Source: Caulobacterales bacterium
GTDB lineage: Bacteria > Pseudomonadota > Alphaproteobacteria > Caulobacterales > Aquidulcibacteraceae
DNA: 64,000 nt
Direction of reading: 5' to 3'
Assembly (NCBI GenBank): GCA_017303355.1
Contig: JAFLCU010000006.1
Coordinates: forward strand, 124,001-188,000
Below are positions 27,413 through 36,413 of the stretch, one piece after another. How positions within the stretch are numbered: the first letter of the stretch is position 1; the number at the start of each line of letters is the position of its first letter. The notes under the pieces were generated by a model. The model saw only the letters and a program-made list of their open reading frames with translations. It did not search any database and was not told the DNA's origin. The translations under genes and the position numbers were made by a program.

Positions 27413-27449
27413 CAAAACAAAACGGGCGCTTCGTTCCCGAAGCGCCCGT
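27413..27449 (-). terminator. intrinsic terminator after rpsI
   Basis: 11-bp perfect stem ACGGGCGCTTC (27422-27432) and GAAGCGCCCGT (27439-27449), 6-nt loop. On the minus strand it is followed by TTTGTTTTGG. It ends the rplM-rpsI transcript just before argC. Confidence 0.85.
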
Positions 27450-27473
27450 CCCGAAACCAACATTCTGAAGCAA

Positions 27474-27968
27474 TTAGCGCTTCGAGAATTGGAAGCTTCT
27501 ACGGGCCTTCTTGCGGCCGTACTTCTTACGCTCGACCACGCGGCTATCGCGGGTGAGGAAGCCAGCGTGCTTCAAGGCCGGGCGCAGAGCCGGCTCGTAA
27601 TCGGAGAGCGCCTTCGAAATGCCGTGACGGATCGCGCCAGCCTGGCCCGAGAGGCCCGAGCCAACGACGGTCACGAACACGTCGAACTCGCCTTCGCGTT
27701 CCGTGATCTTGAACGGCTGGTTGATCATCATGCGCAGAACCGGCCGCGCGAAATACGCATCGCTGGTCTTGCCATTGATCGTGATTTGGCCCTTGCCGGG
27801 CTTCACCCACACGCGTGCGACAGCGTTCTTGCGCTTGCCGGTGGCGTAAGCGCGGCCGAACTTGTCGACCTTCTTTTCGCGCGCGATGGCGATGTGTTCA
27901 GTGCCGGCGCCCTTCGGAACGCCAGCGATTTGGCCGAGAGACTCGAGGCCTTGGGTCGTGTCGGTCAT
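27474..27968 (-). CDS. rpsI: 30S ribosomal protein S9
   Basis: 164 residues, with the roughly 35-residue N-terminal extension usual in alphaproteobacteria before [18 protein letters not shown]. The C-terminus ends in the invariant [12 protein letters not shown], whose tail contacts the P-site tRNA. Preceded by rplM with a 2-nt gap. Confidence 0.98.
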   Translation of the reverse strand: MTDTTQGLESLGQIAGVPKGAGTEHIAIAREKKVDKFGRAYATGKRKNAVARVWVKPGKGQITINGKTSDAYFARPVLRMMINQPFKITEREGEFDVFVTVVGSGLSGQAGAIRHGISKALSDYEPALRPALKHAGFLTRDSRVVERKKYGRKKARRSFQFSKR

Positions 27969-27970
27969 GA

Positions 27971-28447
27971 TTAGCCGATCCTCGAGTTCTTGCGGTTCTT
28001 GGACTTGTAATCGATCGTCACCGGCTTCTGCGCCGCATGCGGATGCTCGGAACCGCCATAGACGTGAAGCTTCGCCAGCTGCTTGCGCGCCAGCGGGCTT
28101 TCCTTCGGCATCATGCGCTCGACGGCCTTCTCCAGCACGCGCTCTGGATGCTTGCCTTCGAGCACCTTGCCCGCGACGCGCTCCTTGATGCCGCCGGGGT
28201 GGCCAGTGTGACGATAATAGACCTTATCGGTCAGCTTCTTGCCGGTCAGCGCGACCTTTTCGGCATTGATGACGATCACGTTGTCGCCCGTATCAACGTG
28301 CGGCGTGAAATCTGCGCGATGCTTGCCGCGAAGGCGCAGCGCGATGAACGAAGCGAGGCGGCCGACCACGACGCCTTCGGCATCCACAACGATCCAGCCG
28401 TTGGTGATTTCCGAGGCCTTGGCCGAGCGCGTCGAAAGAGTGCGCAT
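27971..28447 (-). CDS. rplM: 50S ribosomal protein L13
   Basis: 158 residues with the L13 signatures [35 protein letters not shown] and VEGMMP-type [13 protein letters not shown], and [17 protein letters not shown] near the end. First gene of the rplM-rpsI pair; the AT-rich stretch at about 28500-28560 upstream probably holds the promoter. Confidence 0.98.
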   Translation of the reverse strand: MRTLSTRSAKASEITNGWIVVDAEGVVVGRLASFIALRLRGKHRADFTPHVDTGDNVIVINAEKVALTGKKLTDKVYYRHTGHPGGIKERVAGKVLEGKHPERVLEKAVERMMPKESPLARKQLAKLHVYGGSEHPHAAQKPVTIDYKSKNRKNSRIG

Positions 28448-28570
28448 TGGAATAAGTCCTGACGAAACGAAGGCGCGCGTTTATTTGAGCGCCGAATTGG
28501 TGTCAAGTGGGTAGATTTTGTCGTTATATAACAGATAGATAGAATTGCGGTATTATAAGATGCCGCGCGA

Positions 28571-29596
28571 TTACCGCCACGCAGCCCGGGCGCACACCAG
28601 CGCCGCCATCCACAAAATGGCCGCGCCCAATTGGTGCAGCAGACTCGGCCAGAACGGCGAGACCGTCAGAATTGTATGAATCCCGAGCGCCACCTGAAAA
28701 AGCGCCACCACGCCCACGGCCAAGGCCGCACAGCGCGCAGCACCGCGCCCTCGGATCAGGCCGACGAGCGCCATCAGCAGTGCGGCCACGCCCACGACGT
28801 AGCCAGTGGTCCGGTGCAGCAAATGCTGCGTCGCGTGGTCTTCGGTGAAATTATGCCAGAGCGGCTCAAGCCCGAACGCCGTGGTCGGAATCCACTCGCC
28901 GCCAATCTTCGGCCAATCCGCGTAGGCCGGCCCGCCGTCCGAACCCGCGAGCAACGCGCCAAACATGATTTGCACGAACACCAACGCCATCAGCACGAAC
29001 GGGGTCCAACGCGGCAGACCAAGCTTCGACGAGTGCTTCGGCCACGCGAACGCGCCGAGCGCCACCCACAAGCCCAAAGCCAAGATCACGAACGCCATCG
29101 CCAAATGAATCGCCAAGCGGAATGGGCTCACGTCCAAGCGATCGAACAGACCGCTCGTCACCATCCACCAGCCGATCGCGCCCTGCACTCCGCCCAGCGC
29201 AAACAACACGATTGTCGGGCGAAAGCGTCCGCGCAGCCGGCCGGTGAATAGAAAGAAGAAAAACGGCAATGCATACACGACGCCGATCATCTTGCCCAAG
29301 AAGCGATGGCCCCATTCCCACCAATAGATGTTCTTGAACTCATCGATGGTCATACCGTTATTCTGCGCTTGGTATTCCATCGTGCGCTGATAGAGCGCGA
29401 ATTCCTCGGCCCAGCGCGCATCGTTCAGCGGCGGCGTCAGCCCCTTGAACAAATCCCATTCGGTGATCGAAAGGCCGCTATCGGTCAGCCGCGTCGCGCC
29501 GCCGACGAGGATCATCGTCAGCACCAAAGCGCACACGATCAGAAGCCAGGAACCCACCCACGGCTCGCGCGGCGGCCAGACATCATCGTTGGACAT
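28571..29596 (-). CDS. ctaA: heme A synthase (COX15/CtaA)
   Basis: 341-residue polytopic membrane enzyme converting heme O to heme A for aa3-type oxidase. Features: GGATRLTDSGLSITEWDLFKG (about 31-51), the paired histidine regions with EFKNIYWWEWGHRFLGK and later LAIHLAMAFV and FTEDHATQHLLHRTTGY, and eight hydrophobic helices. Normal length for the alphaproteobacterial type. Confidence 0.94.
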   Translation of the reverse strand: MSNDDVWPPREPWVGSWLLIVCALVLTMILVGGATRLTDSGLSITEWDLFKGLTPPLNDARWAEEFALYQRTMEYQAQNNGMTIDEFKNIYWWEWGHRFLGKMIGVVYALPFFFFLFTGRLRGRFRPTIVLFALGGVQGAIGWWMVTSGLFDRLDVSPFRLAIHLAMAFVILALGLWVALGAFAWPKHSSKLGLPRWTPFVLMALVFVQIMFGALLAGSDGGPAYADWPKIGGEWIPTTAFGLEPLWHNFTEDHATQHLLHRTTGYVVGVAALLMALVGLIRGRGAARCAALAVGVVALFQVALGIHTILTVSPFWPSLLHQLGAAILWMAALVCARAAWR

Positions 29597-29676
29597 GCTT
29601 GCGATCCTCTCCGTCGCTCCCCATAGAACCCGGCGAGTGCGACGGAAACGCGGCGCGCCGCCGCGTGGGGATCAAG

Positions 29677-29880
29677 ATGAACGTACGAACCCGTAAAGCC
29701 GTCGGTTGCTTCGCTTTTTTGGCGTACTTGGCGATCTATGCCCTGCTCGCGGCGTCGCTTGGCGTCGCCCTCGTTCCGCTTGTCCCGACTTGGGCGCAGC
29801 TTATCTATTACGCCGTCGCTGGCATCGTTTGGATTTTCCCGCTGAAGCCGGTCGTCGGTTGGATGAACAAAGCCGAATAG
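29677..29880 (+). CDS. DUF2842 membrane protein
   Basis: 67 residues from ATG 29677 (MNVRTRKAVGC), with two transmembrane helices (about 8-29 and 38-55) and the ending FPLKPVVGWMNKAE. This matches DUF2842, a small inner-membrane family of alphaproteobacteria with unknown function. Divergent from ctaA; a frame extension upstream lacks similarity and is excluded. Confidence 0.75.
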   Translation: MNVRTRKAVGCFAFLAYLAIYALLAASLGVALVPLVPTWAQLIYYAVAGIVWIFPLKPVVGWMNKAE

Positions 29881-29882
29881 CA

Positions 29883-29913
29883 AACCGCCCCGAGCCGAGG
29901 GCCCAGGGCGGTT
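29883..29913. terminator. hairpin between convergent genes
   Basis: AACCGCCC (29883-29890) pairs with GGGCGGTT (29906-29913) across a 15-nt loop. No clear T-run follows on either strand, so it is a weak candidate for a terminator shared by the DUF2842 and RcnB genes. Confidence 0.45.
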
Positions 29914-29935
29914 CTGTCTCAGCGCTCAAGCACGC

Positions 29936-30409
29936 TTAGTTGTTGCTGAGGATGAGACCGAGGATCACGCCCGTGGCGATGCCGACCAGCAACGTCTCAC
30001 CGCGATCGGTACGGACATATTGGTAGCCGCGCGGCGGCTCACGCAGACGCTCACGGCGCCAATCGACGTTGCGATAGTGCGCGCGGTAGCTCGACGGGAT
30101 CCGATCACCACGGCGCCATTGCTGATAGGCTGGGCGATAATCACGGCGCGCTTCCTGCGCACGCGTCGGTTGGCCACGGTAGAACGTATTGCCGAGATAG
30201 AAGCCGTTGTGCTGGCGTTGATCCCAGCGCGCGTCGTGGCGGTTGTCACGGCGATCATCGCGACGATTGTCGCGGCGATCGTCTCGATCATTGCGTTCGT
30301 AACGGCCATCGCCACGATATTGCTGTGCCGAGGCGGCGCTTGCGCCGATCGGGCCCGCAGCCATCAGCGCGGCGAGTGTCGCGATCGCGATTTTGTTCGT
30401 ACGTTTCAT
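29936..30409 (-). CDS. RcnB-family periplasmic protein
   Basis: 157 residues from the start at 30409 (MKRTNKIAIATL), giving a signal peptide cleaved near ASAASA-Q. Residues 30-65 are a low-complexity Asp/Arg/Asn repeat (units such as DDRRDN). The C-terminal domain has the RcnB pattern GYQYVRTDRGETLLVGIATGVI. RcnB takes part in Ni/Co homeostasis in E. coli; alphaproteobacterial relatives are many and mostly untested, so metal binding here is inference. Confidence 0.82.
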   Translation of the reverse strand: MKRTNKIAIATLAALMAAGPIGASAASAQQYRGDGRYERNDRDDRRDNRRDDRRDNRHDARWDQRQHNGFYLGNTFYRGQPTRAQEARRDYRPAYQQWRRGDRIPSSYRAHYRNVDWRRERLREPPRGYQYVRTDRGETLLVGIATGVILGLILSNN

Positions 30410-30577
30410 GTCCAGTGCTCCTAACCAGTCACGAGCCTCTTGCTGTCTCGTATGCACTGAAGACTACGCGCCGCGGCTGAACTGGTTCTGAGCATGTATT
30501 TCTAAGCATAGGCGTAGCGGCGCCGTTGTGTTGCATTTCGCTTGTCTGACAAAGTTCGACACAACAATTTTCGCGCG

Positions 30578-30602
30578 GGAACATTTCCGCCGGCCACGCG
30601 TT
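30578..30602 (+). promoter_or_regulatory. EcfG-type (general stress) promoter of the trehalose operon
   Basis: GGAAC at 30578-30582, a 16-nt spacer, CGTT at 30599-30602: an exact match to the EcfG/SigT consensus. The first gene starts 70 nt downstream. Stress-sigma control of otsA/otsB is known in rhizobia and relatives. Confidence 0.7.
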
Positions 30603-30672
30603 TGCGACACGCTGCGGGCCATGCGCCGCGAAACCTGGATGCGTGAACGCCTCCGTCGACCAAAGGATCGCC

Positions 30673-31434
30673 ATGCGCGGACAAACATCAATCGCATCGG
30701 TTTTCACGCCGCTGATGGAGCCGCCAGCGCTTGATCCTCGCGCGCATGCGCTGTTTCTCGATTTTGACGGCACACTGGCTGACATCGCGCCGCGGCCGGA
30801 AGACGTGGTCCTCGCGCCGGCGCTACGCCAAACGCTCGCCACGCTCACGCATGCGATGGGGGGCGCGGTCGCCCTGCTTTCAGGTCGCTCCACGTCGAAC
30901 CTGCGCGGTTATCTTGGCGGCGCCGTAATGCATGTCGCGGGCATTCATGGCCAAGAATTGGAAAGCCGCGGACTCACGCAACCCTCACCGGCTTCCGTCG
31001 CCGCCGCCGCGGCGGAGTTTCGGGCCTTACAACATGAAGGCGCGCTTACCGCCCGCATCGAGGACAAAACGCTGAGCCTTGCGCTTCACTACCGCCATGA
31101 CCCCAGCGCCGAGGCCGAGGTTCGCCGCATCGCCCATAGCGTTGCGGCGCGGCGACAATTGCGCGTGCTGGAAGGCAAGATGGTCGTTGAACTCATCGCC
31201 GGCAGCTTCGACAAAGGCGACGCGCTCGATGCCTTTATGCGCGCTCCGGCTTTTCTCGGACGAACGCCGATCATGGTCGGTGACGACACCACCGATGAAG
31301 ACGCGTTTACAGCGGCGCACAGGCTCGGTGGCTTCGGCGTTCTCGTTGGCCCGCCTCGCCCGAGCAGCGCGAGCTTCCTGCTTGCGTCGCCAAGCGCGGT
31401 GCATGCGTGGCTCTCCACGGGGCTCGGCGCATGA
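30673..31434 (+). CDS. otsB: trehalose-6-phosphate phosphatase
   Basis: 253-residue HAD-superfamily phosphatase that releases trehalose from trehalose-6-phosphate. The nucleophile motif is LFLDFDGTLADI and the acidic motif near the C-terminus is MVGDDTTDEDAF. Start taken at 30673 (MRGQTSIASV); a longer in-frame ATG at 30643 is possible. The stop overlaps the next start by 4 nt, so the three trehalose genes form a tight operon. Confidence 0.92.
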   Translation: MRGQTSIASVFTPLMEPPALDPRAHALFLDFDGTLADIAPRPEDVVLAPALRQTLATLTHAMGGAVALLSGRSTSNLRGYLGGAVMHVAGIHGQELESRGLTQPSPASVAAAAAEFRALQHEGALTARIEDKTLSLALHYRHDPSAEAEVRRIAHSVAARRQLRVLEGKMVVELIAGSFDKGDALDAFMRAPAFLGRTPIMVGDDTTDEDAFTAAHRLGGFGVLVGPPRPSSASFLLASPSAVHAWLSTGLGA

Positions 31435-33221
31435 ATTATGGCGACCTTGATCTGGCGCCCATTGGCAATTGTGCCGTGAGCGCACTCCTCGACAATATGG
31501 GCCGCTATGTATGGGCGTGCGTGCCGCGTGTCGATGGCGATCCAATGTTCTGCGCCCTGCTTTCCGGCCGGGATCCGGCCGAAGGCACGGGCGTCTGGGC
31601 AGTCGATCTCATCGACCAGGTCCGCGCTGAACAGCGTTATGAACGCAACACGCCGATCCTGATCACGAAGCTCAGCGACTCCGTCGGCGCAGCGGTCGAG
31701 ATCGTTGATTTCTGCCCACGCTATCAACGTCACAACCGCGTCTATCGCCCCAATGCGTTCGCACGCATTCTCCGCCCAGTCAGCGGCGCGCCGCGCATTC
31801 GTATCCGTCTTCGCCCGACCGCGGATTGGGGCGCACGCGAAGCCGAGTGCACATCGGGCTCCAACCATATTCGCTACGGCGTTCCCGGCGCGATGCGCCT
31901 GACAACCAGCGCGCCCGTGACGAACATCCTGAGCGAGCGTGTGTTTCGCCTCGAAGAAGAGCACGTCTTCTTTCTTGGCCCCGACGAGCCCTTCGAGGGC
32001 GATCTCCACGAGGGGTTGCGCGCCATGCGCGACAATACGAGCCTCTACTGGCGCCGTTGGGCCCGCATGCTGGCGACGCCGCTGGAATGGCAAGCAGATG
32101 TCATTCGCGCGGCGATCACATTGAAGCTGTGCGTCTATGAAGAAACCGGCGCGATCGTCGCCGCGCTCACAACCTCCATACCGGAGGCGCCCAATAGCGG
32201 CCGCAATTGGGACTATCGCTTCTGCTGGCTTCGCGACGCCTACTACACCGTGCAGGCGCTTAATCGGCTGGGCGCCGCTGATATTCTAGAAGGCTATCTC
32301 GGCTATTTGCGCAACATCATCGACGCCACCCCCAGCGGCCGGATTCAGCCGGTTTATGGCGTCGGCATGGAGCCCATCCTTCAAGAGGCCGACATCGCAT
32401 CGCTTGCGGGCTTTCGCGGCATGGGCCCGGTTCGCGCCGGCAACCAAGCGCACGAGCATCATCAGCATGATGTCTATGGCCAGATCGTACTCTCAAGCGT
32501 GCAGGCCTTCTACGACACACGCCTGTTTCGCCCTGCCTCCGCTGACGACTTCCATGCACTGGAAAGCGTGGGAGAGCGCGCTTACGGCGTCTATGCCAAG
32601 CCTGACGCCGGCCTTTGGGAGTTTCGCACCCGCGCCAGCGTGCACACCTACTCGGCTTTGATGTGCTGGGCTGCATGTGATCGGCTTGCGAACGCCGCGC
32701 TGCAGCTGGACCTCACCGATCGCGCGGCGCTTTGGCGCGCACGCGCCGATGAAATCCGCGCGGCGATCGAATCGCGCGCCTGGAACAGCGATCTCGGCCG
32801 CTACGCCGCCACACTCGGCGGCCGCGAGATGGATGCGAGCCTGCTCCAGATGCTCGACACACGCTTCACCGCCGCCACCGACGAACGCTTTATAGCGACT
32901 CTCGACGCCATCGAACACGATCTGCGCCGCGGCGAACACGTTTTGCGTTACGCCGATGAAGACGATTTCGGGCGTCCGGAGACCGCGTTCAATTTTTGCA
33001 CGTTCTGGCTGATCGAAGCGCTCCATCTAGTCGGCCGGCGCGACGAAGCGCGCGCCATGTTCGAGCGCATGCTGACGCGGCGGACACGCGCGGGTTTGCT
33101 CTCCGAAGATTGCGATCTCACGACCGGCGCCCCCTGGGGCAATTATCCGCAAACCTATTCCCTCGCCGGCCTCATCAATTGCGCCGTGCTGCTGAGCAAT
33201 CCCTGGAGCAGCGTGCGATGA
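31431..33221 (+). CDS. glycoside hydrolase family 15 protein (glucoamylase/trehalase type)
   Basis: 596 residues. N-terminal beta-rich domain (about 1-220), then an (alpha/alpha)6 barrel with the GH15 signatures NWDYRFCWLRDAYYTVQ, GLWEFRTR (general acid region) and LLSEDCDLTTGAPWGNYPQ (general base region). No signal peptide, so cytoplasmic. GH15 members next to otsA/otsB in bacteria may be trehalases or act on maltose-type glycans; which applies here cannot be told. Coupled to otsB and otsA by 4-nt overlaps. Confidence 0.9.
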   Translation: MNYGDLDLAPIGNCAVSALLDNMGRYVWACVPRVDGDPMFCALLSGRDPAEGTGVWAVDLIDQVRAEQRYERNTPILITKLSDSVGAAVEIVDFCPRYQRHNRVYRPNAFARILRPVSGAPRIRIRLRPTADWGAREAECTSGSNHIRYGVPGAMRLTTSAPVTNILSERVFRLEEEHVFFLGPDEPFEGDLHEGLRAMRDNTSLYWRRWARMLATPLEWQADVIRAAITLKLCVYEETGAIVAALTTSIPEAPNSGRNWDYRFCWLRDAYYTVQALNRLGAADILEGYLGYLRNIIDATPSGRIQPVYGVGMEPILQEADIASLAGFRGMGPVRAGNQAHEHHQHDVYGQIVLSSVQAFYDTRLFRPASADDFHALESVGERAYGVYAKPDAGLWEFRTRASVHTYSALMCWAACDRLANAALQLDLTDRAALWRARADEIRAAIESRAWNSDLGRYAATLGGREMDASLLQMLDTRFTAATDERFIATLDAIEHDLRRGEHVLRYADEDDFGRPETAFNFCTFWLIEALHLVGRRDEARAMFERMLTRRTRAGLLSEDCDLTTGAPWGNYPQTYSLAGLINCAVLLSNPWSSVR

Positions 33222-34648
33222 GCCGGCTGATCGTTGTTTCGAACCGTGTGTCGCCGCCTGTGGCGCAAGGCGCGTCGAGTCAAGGCGGCCTCGCCATGGC
33301 GATCTCGGCGGCGCTGCGCGAGTATTCCGGCGTGTGGTTCGGCTGGAGCGGCCAGTCGACGCCGCACTACACTGGCCAGATCTCGATGCACCGCGTGAAC
33401 GGCGTGACCGTGGCCACCATCGATCTCGAGGAGCAGGACATCGATGAATATTATAACGGCTATGCCAACCGAACGCTGTGGCCGCTTTTTCACTATCGCA
33501 TCGATCTTACGCAATACGAACGCTCTTATGGCGCCGGCTACGAACGCGTGAACGCGCGCTTCGCCGATGTTCTGGCGCCGCTCATCGAGCCAGGCGACGT
33601 GGTTTGGGTGCAGGACTATCATCTGATCCCGCTCGCGCGCGAATTGCGCGCACGCGGCGTCAAGAACGCGATCGGCTTCTTCCTCCATATCCCCTGGCCC
33701 GCGCGCGAACTCATCCTCACGCTCCCGCGCCACCGGCAATTGGTGGAATCGCTTTTCCATTACGATGTCGTGGGGTTTCATACGGAAGAATGGAAAAACG
33801 CGTTCAACTCCTACGTTCTGTACGAAGCGGGCGGCATGCAGCTGACTGACGGGCGCGTGCGCGCCTTTGGCCGCATGGTTCGCCCTCAGGCGTTCCCGAT
33901 CGGCATCGATCCCGGCGCCTTCGTCAACCTGAAGCGCTCGGCCGCCGGTCAAGAGAGCTATGAGCGCATCATCGAGAGCAAGGGCGGCCGCAAAATGCTG
34001 CTCGGCGTCGACCGGCTCGACTACTCGAAGGGTATCGATGAACGCCTGCTCGCCTACGATCGCTTGCTCACGGAAAACCACGAGCTCAAGCGCGAGATAT
34101 TTCTTCTGCAAATCTCCACCGCGACGCGCAGCGAGGTCGAAGCGTATCAAGACATGTTCGCGAAGCTCGACGCGCTCTCTGGCCGCATCAATGGCGCACA
34201 CGCGGAAATGGATTGGATCCCTATCCGCAACGTGCATCGCGTGCACTCGCGCGAAGAACTCGCCGGCATCTATCGCGCCGCGGACGTCGCCTTGGTGACC
34301 CCGCTGCGCGACGGCATGAACCTCGTCGCGAAAGAATTCGTCGCGGCCCAGGACGAGGCCGACCCCGGCGTGCTGGTGCTTTCGCGCTTCGCCGGCGCCG
34401 CGGCTCAAATGAAGGATGCGCTGATCGTCAACCCGTTCAGCCAGGAGGACGTCGCCGACGCCATTAAAAAGGCGCTCGCCATGCCGCCGGCCGAGCGCCG
34501 TACGCGCTGGCGTGCGCTGATGGATGGGGTCGAGAAGGACGATATCGTCGCCTGGCGGGACAATTTCGTCGCCGCCCTGCACGCGGCCCGAAATGAGGGC
34601 GCCGAACGGCCCCGCCCCCGCATTGCGGCGGCGCGCGGAGAAGGCTAA
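33218..34648 (+). CDS. otsA: trehalose-6-phosphate synthase
   Basis: 476-residue GT20 enzyme joining UDP-glucose (or another NDP-glucose) and glucose-6-phosphate. Motifs: [13 protein letters not shown] at the start, [33 protein letters not shown], and [20 protein letters not shown]. Start at 33218 (MSRLIVVSN) overlaps the GH15 stop. Last gene of the stress-controlled trehalose operon. Confidence 0.95.
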   Translation: MSRLIVVSNRVSPPVAQGASSQGGLAMAISAALREYSGVWFGWSGQSTPHYTGQISMHRVNGVTVATIDLEEQDIDEYYNGYANRTLWPLFHYRIDLTQYERSYGAGYERVNARFADVLAPLIEPGDVVWVQDYHLIPLARELRARGVKNAIGFFLHIPWPARELILTLPRHRQLVESLFHYDVVGFHTEEWKNAFNSYVLYEAGGMQLTDGRVRAFGRMVRPQAFPIGIDPGAFVNLKRSAAGQESYERIIESKGGRKMLLGVDRLDYSKGIDERLLAYDRLLTENHELKREIFLLQISTATRSEVEAYQDMFAKLDALSGRINGAHAEMDWIPIRNVHRVHSREELAGIYRAADVALVTPLRDGMNLVAKEFVAAQDEADPGVLVLSRFAGAAAQMKDALIVNPFSQEDVADAIKKALAMPPAERRTRWRALMDGVEKDDIVAWRDNFVAALHAARNEGAERPRPRIAAARGEG

Positions 34649-34687
34649 GAGGGCGTCCCTCGCCGGGGCCCGCCTCCGCGAGCAGGT

Positions 34688-34765
34688 CGGAGCGTGGCGC
34701 AGTCCGGTTAGCGCACTAGTCTGGGGGACTAGGGGTCGTGGGTTCGAATCCCGCCGCTCCGACCA
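34688..34765 (+). tRNA. tRNA-Pro (GGG)
   Basis: Cloverleaf beginning CGGAGCGTGGCGCAGTCCGG. The anticodon loop CTGGGGG gives GGG, the T-arm contains GGTTCGAATC, the acceptor stem pairs fully, and ACCA is encoded at the end. The sequence right after it changes character and leads into excisionase-like genes, so its 3' end is a likely integration site. Confidence 0.97.
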
Positions 34766-34811
34766 ATAAAATCAACAAGTTGCGTGATCCGAAAAATTGG
34801 CAAAAATGGCC

Positions 34812-34833
34812 GTGCCCCAGCTGTGCCCCAGTT
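34812..34833. repeat. tandem GTGCCCCAG repeat beside the tRNA
   Basis: Two adjacent 11-nt units, GTGCCCCAGCT and GTGCCCCAGTT, 47 nt beyond tRNA-Pro(GGG). Repeats of this kind next to a tRNA 3' end are compatible with recombinase arm sites, but no integrase gene is present to support it. Confidence 0.4.
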
Positions 34834-34857
34834 TGCGGCCGAGCAAAAGCTCCGTTC

Positions 34858-35094
34858 TCACGCTCGCCCTCCTCTGACTAAAAGCTGTCGCGCGGCCAGC
34901 GTGTTTGTGCAGCGCGCGCGTTCGGCGAAGGCCACCACGTCAGCGTAGCGATAACGCACGCAGCTGCCGAACTTGGAGAATGCGAGATCAACAGAGCCGT
35001 CCTCGCGCCAATTGGAGAGCGTCGCCGGTTTAAGCCCCAGCAGTGTCGCCGCCTCAGCGGTGGTGAGCATCTGATTGGGATCTGGGGCGGTCAT
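34858..35094 (-). CDS. excisionase-like helix-turn-helix protein
   Basis: 78 residues from ATG 35094 (MTAPDPNQML). A winged-helix/MerR-like excisionase domain: MLTTAEAATLLGLKPATLSNWREDG, then a wing FGSCVRYRYADVVAFAE. Such proteins bind DNA next to attachment sites and guide excision. It overlaps the upstream HTH gene by 4 nt. A longer frame to 35151 has no similarity. Confidence 0.75.
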   Translation of the reverse strand: MTAPDPNQMLTTAEAATLLGLKPATLSNWREDGSVDLAFSKFGSCVRYRYADVVAFAERARCTNTLAARQLLVRGGRA

Positions 35095-35306
35095 GCGCGC
35101 GGACCCTTCCCATGATCGGTCGTGGAGCTTCTCGTTCGATCTTGCGCCCACGCATCGAGCGCCCCTTGATTGTAGCGCACAAGGCGCGGCCCCGATTTGA
35201 TGTAAGGCGGCCCCTCACCCGTTCCCCGCCAACGATTGAGCGTGTGCTTTGAAATCTTCAAACGCGCGGCTGCATCTTCGACGGTTAGCAAAACTTCTGA
35301 GGACAT
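35091..35306 (-). CDS. excisionase-like helix-turn-helix protein
   Basis: 71 residues from ATG 35306, which has AGGAGA 5 nt upstream. HTH domain with LLTVEDAAARLKISKHTLNRWRGTG and a wing GPRLVRYNQGALDAWAQ, typical of AlpA/excisionase-type proteins. It is translationally coupled to the next HTH gene, giving an unusual tandem of related DNA-binding proteins. The 281 nt upstream (35307-35587) contain no convincing gene. Confidence 0.78.
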   Translation of the reverse strand: MSSEVLLTVEDAAARLKISKHTLNRWRGTGEGPPYIKSGPRLVRYNQGALDAWAQDRTRSSTTDHGKGPRA

Positions 35307-35587
35307 GATGCTCTCCTTTGGCATCGCGCGTCACGGCTGAAACCTCGCGCGATTGCTCAATGAAAGATGCGCTGATCCACAACCAACAATTCCATTCTGC
35401 CGTGCGATGAAAACATGAATTGGCGCCGTGTAGAGCGCTACGTCTCAGCTGGTTTCCGCGTGTTTCCGCGACTTACCTCTCGCGACTCTCGATCGTCAGC
35501 GATGGCCCCTAATCGCCCTCAGTGTCCCAACGCCACAATTCGCATGTTACGCGACTAAATTCGTCGTCATACGTGGCGTGCAAATTG

Positions 35588-35935
35588 TCAGGGCTTGTCG
35601 AAGTCGCGTGCGCCATGCCGCAAGAACGCTTCGAGATCTTCAGGAAAGTAGCAAACGAGCCGTGCCCCGCGATGCGTCCACTTCGGGCCGATCTTCTTGG
35701 CGCGCCAGCTCTTCAGCGTGCTCACCGCAACGCCGAGATAGATTGAGGCCTCCTGGGGCGACAAGGTCACCGACCTTTCGATGGAGGGCGCTCTGATACG
35801 CTTCGCCCGCGCGCGTAGTGGAGCTGCAGGCTTGGCCCGCATCTGCGCCGGTTCTCCTGGCGCGTCGAACAAATTCATTTGACCTGGGTCGCCGCGACGC
35901 TTGCCTGTGCGCGACCCACGCTTTCGTGTGGCCAT
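35588..35935 (-). CDS. helix-turn-helix protein with basic N-terminal arm
   Basis: 115 residues from ATG 35935, with GAGGAG 8 nt upstream. A basic, disordered N-terminal half (about 1-55, rich in Arg, Lys and Pro) precedes an excisionase-type HTH: TLSPQEASIYLGVAVSTLKSW and a wing GARLVCYFPEDLEAFLR. Third HTH protein of this type in 1.1 kb. Probably part of the same element remnant. Confidence 0.72.
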   Translation of the reverse strand: MATRKRGSRTGKRRGDPGQMNLFDAPGEPAQMRAKPAAPLRARAKRIRAPSIERSVTLSPQEASIYLGVAVSTLKSWRAKKIGPKWTHRGARLVCYFPEDLEAFLRHGARDFDKP

Positions 35936-36045
35936 GCGCACGGCTCCTCAAGACGGGCCGGCAATCAAATCAATACGCGCGGGCGCGTCCACGCATTGCA
36001 ACTCACGATGGAATCCCCCCTGCGCCTGACGGGCGGGCGGGCATT

Positions 36046-36276
36046 TCATTTTTTCAGTCGAACACCGGGACCGCCACCGCTGTCGGCGGCGATGAAAACG
36101 ATGCCAAGCCGCTCCAGGACTTTCTGAATTCTGTCGAGCGTCCGTGCTTGAAGTCCACCTTTCTCAGACTCAAACCGTGAGATGGTCGAGGGGGCAACCT
36201 CCGCGGCTTCCGCGAGTTCGCGCACGCCGAGGCCGACAGCCACACGCGCCATCTTGATCTGCACAGGCGTCAACAA
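36046..36276 (-). CDS. XRE-family helix-turn-helix regulator
   Basis: 76 residues. I choose a TTG start at 36276 (reading LLTPVQIKMARVAVGLG) because GGAG lies 6 nt upstream and the domain begins there; an internal ATG at 36255 is the alternative. HTH: VRELAEAAEVAPSTISRFES, followed by RTLDRIQKVLERLGIVFI. Divergent from the operon at 36414, which it probably controls through sites in the 137-nt spacer. Confidence 0.72.
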   Translation of the reverse strand: MLTPVQIKMARVAVGLGVRELAEAAEVAPSTISRFESEKGGLQARTLDRIQKVLERLGIVFIAADSGGGPGVRLKK

Positions 36277-36301
36277 TCGGCACTCCGTATCGATAACTCG
36301 G

Positions 36302-36354
36302 CACAACGTGTTGACTTTGTCGGTTCGACGTGCGCAGTATTGCGTACAACGTAC
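36302..36354. promoter_or_regulatory. divergent control region with ACAACGT repeats
   Basis: CACAACGTG at 36302-36310 and GTACAACGTAC at 36344-36354 share ACAACGT and are each near-palindromic. A TTGACT -35-like hexamer (36311-36316) lies between them. They are candidate operators of the XRE regulator for the divergent genes. Confidence 0.4.
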
Positions 36355-36413
36355 CGAAAGTCGCTGGCAGAATGGCCTGCCAGGCTGCGGACCTATGTCT
36401 GGAGCATGGGAAG

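Noticed and set aside
36302..36354. Full sigma-70 promoter in the XRE spacer.
   Set aside because: TTGACT is present but no acceptable -10 hexamer lies at 16-18 nt; only the repeats are reported.
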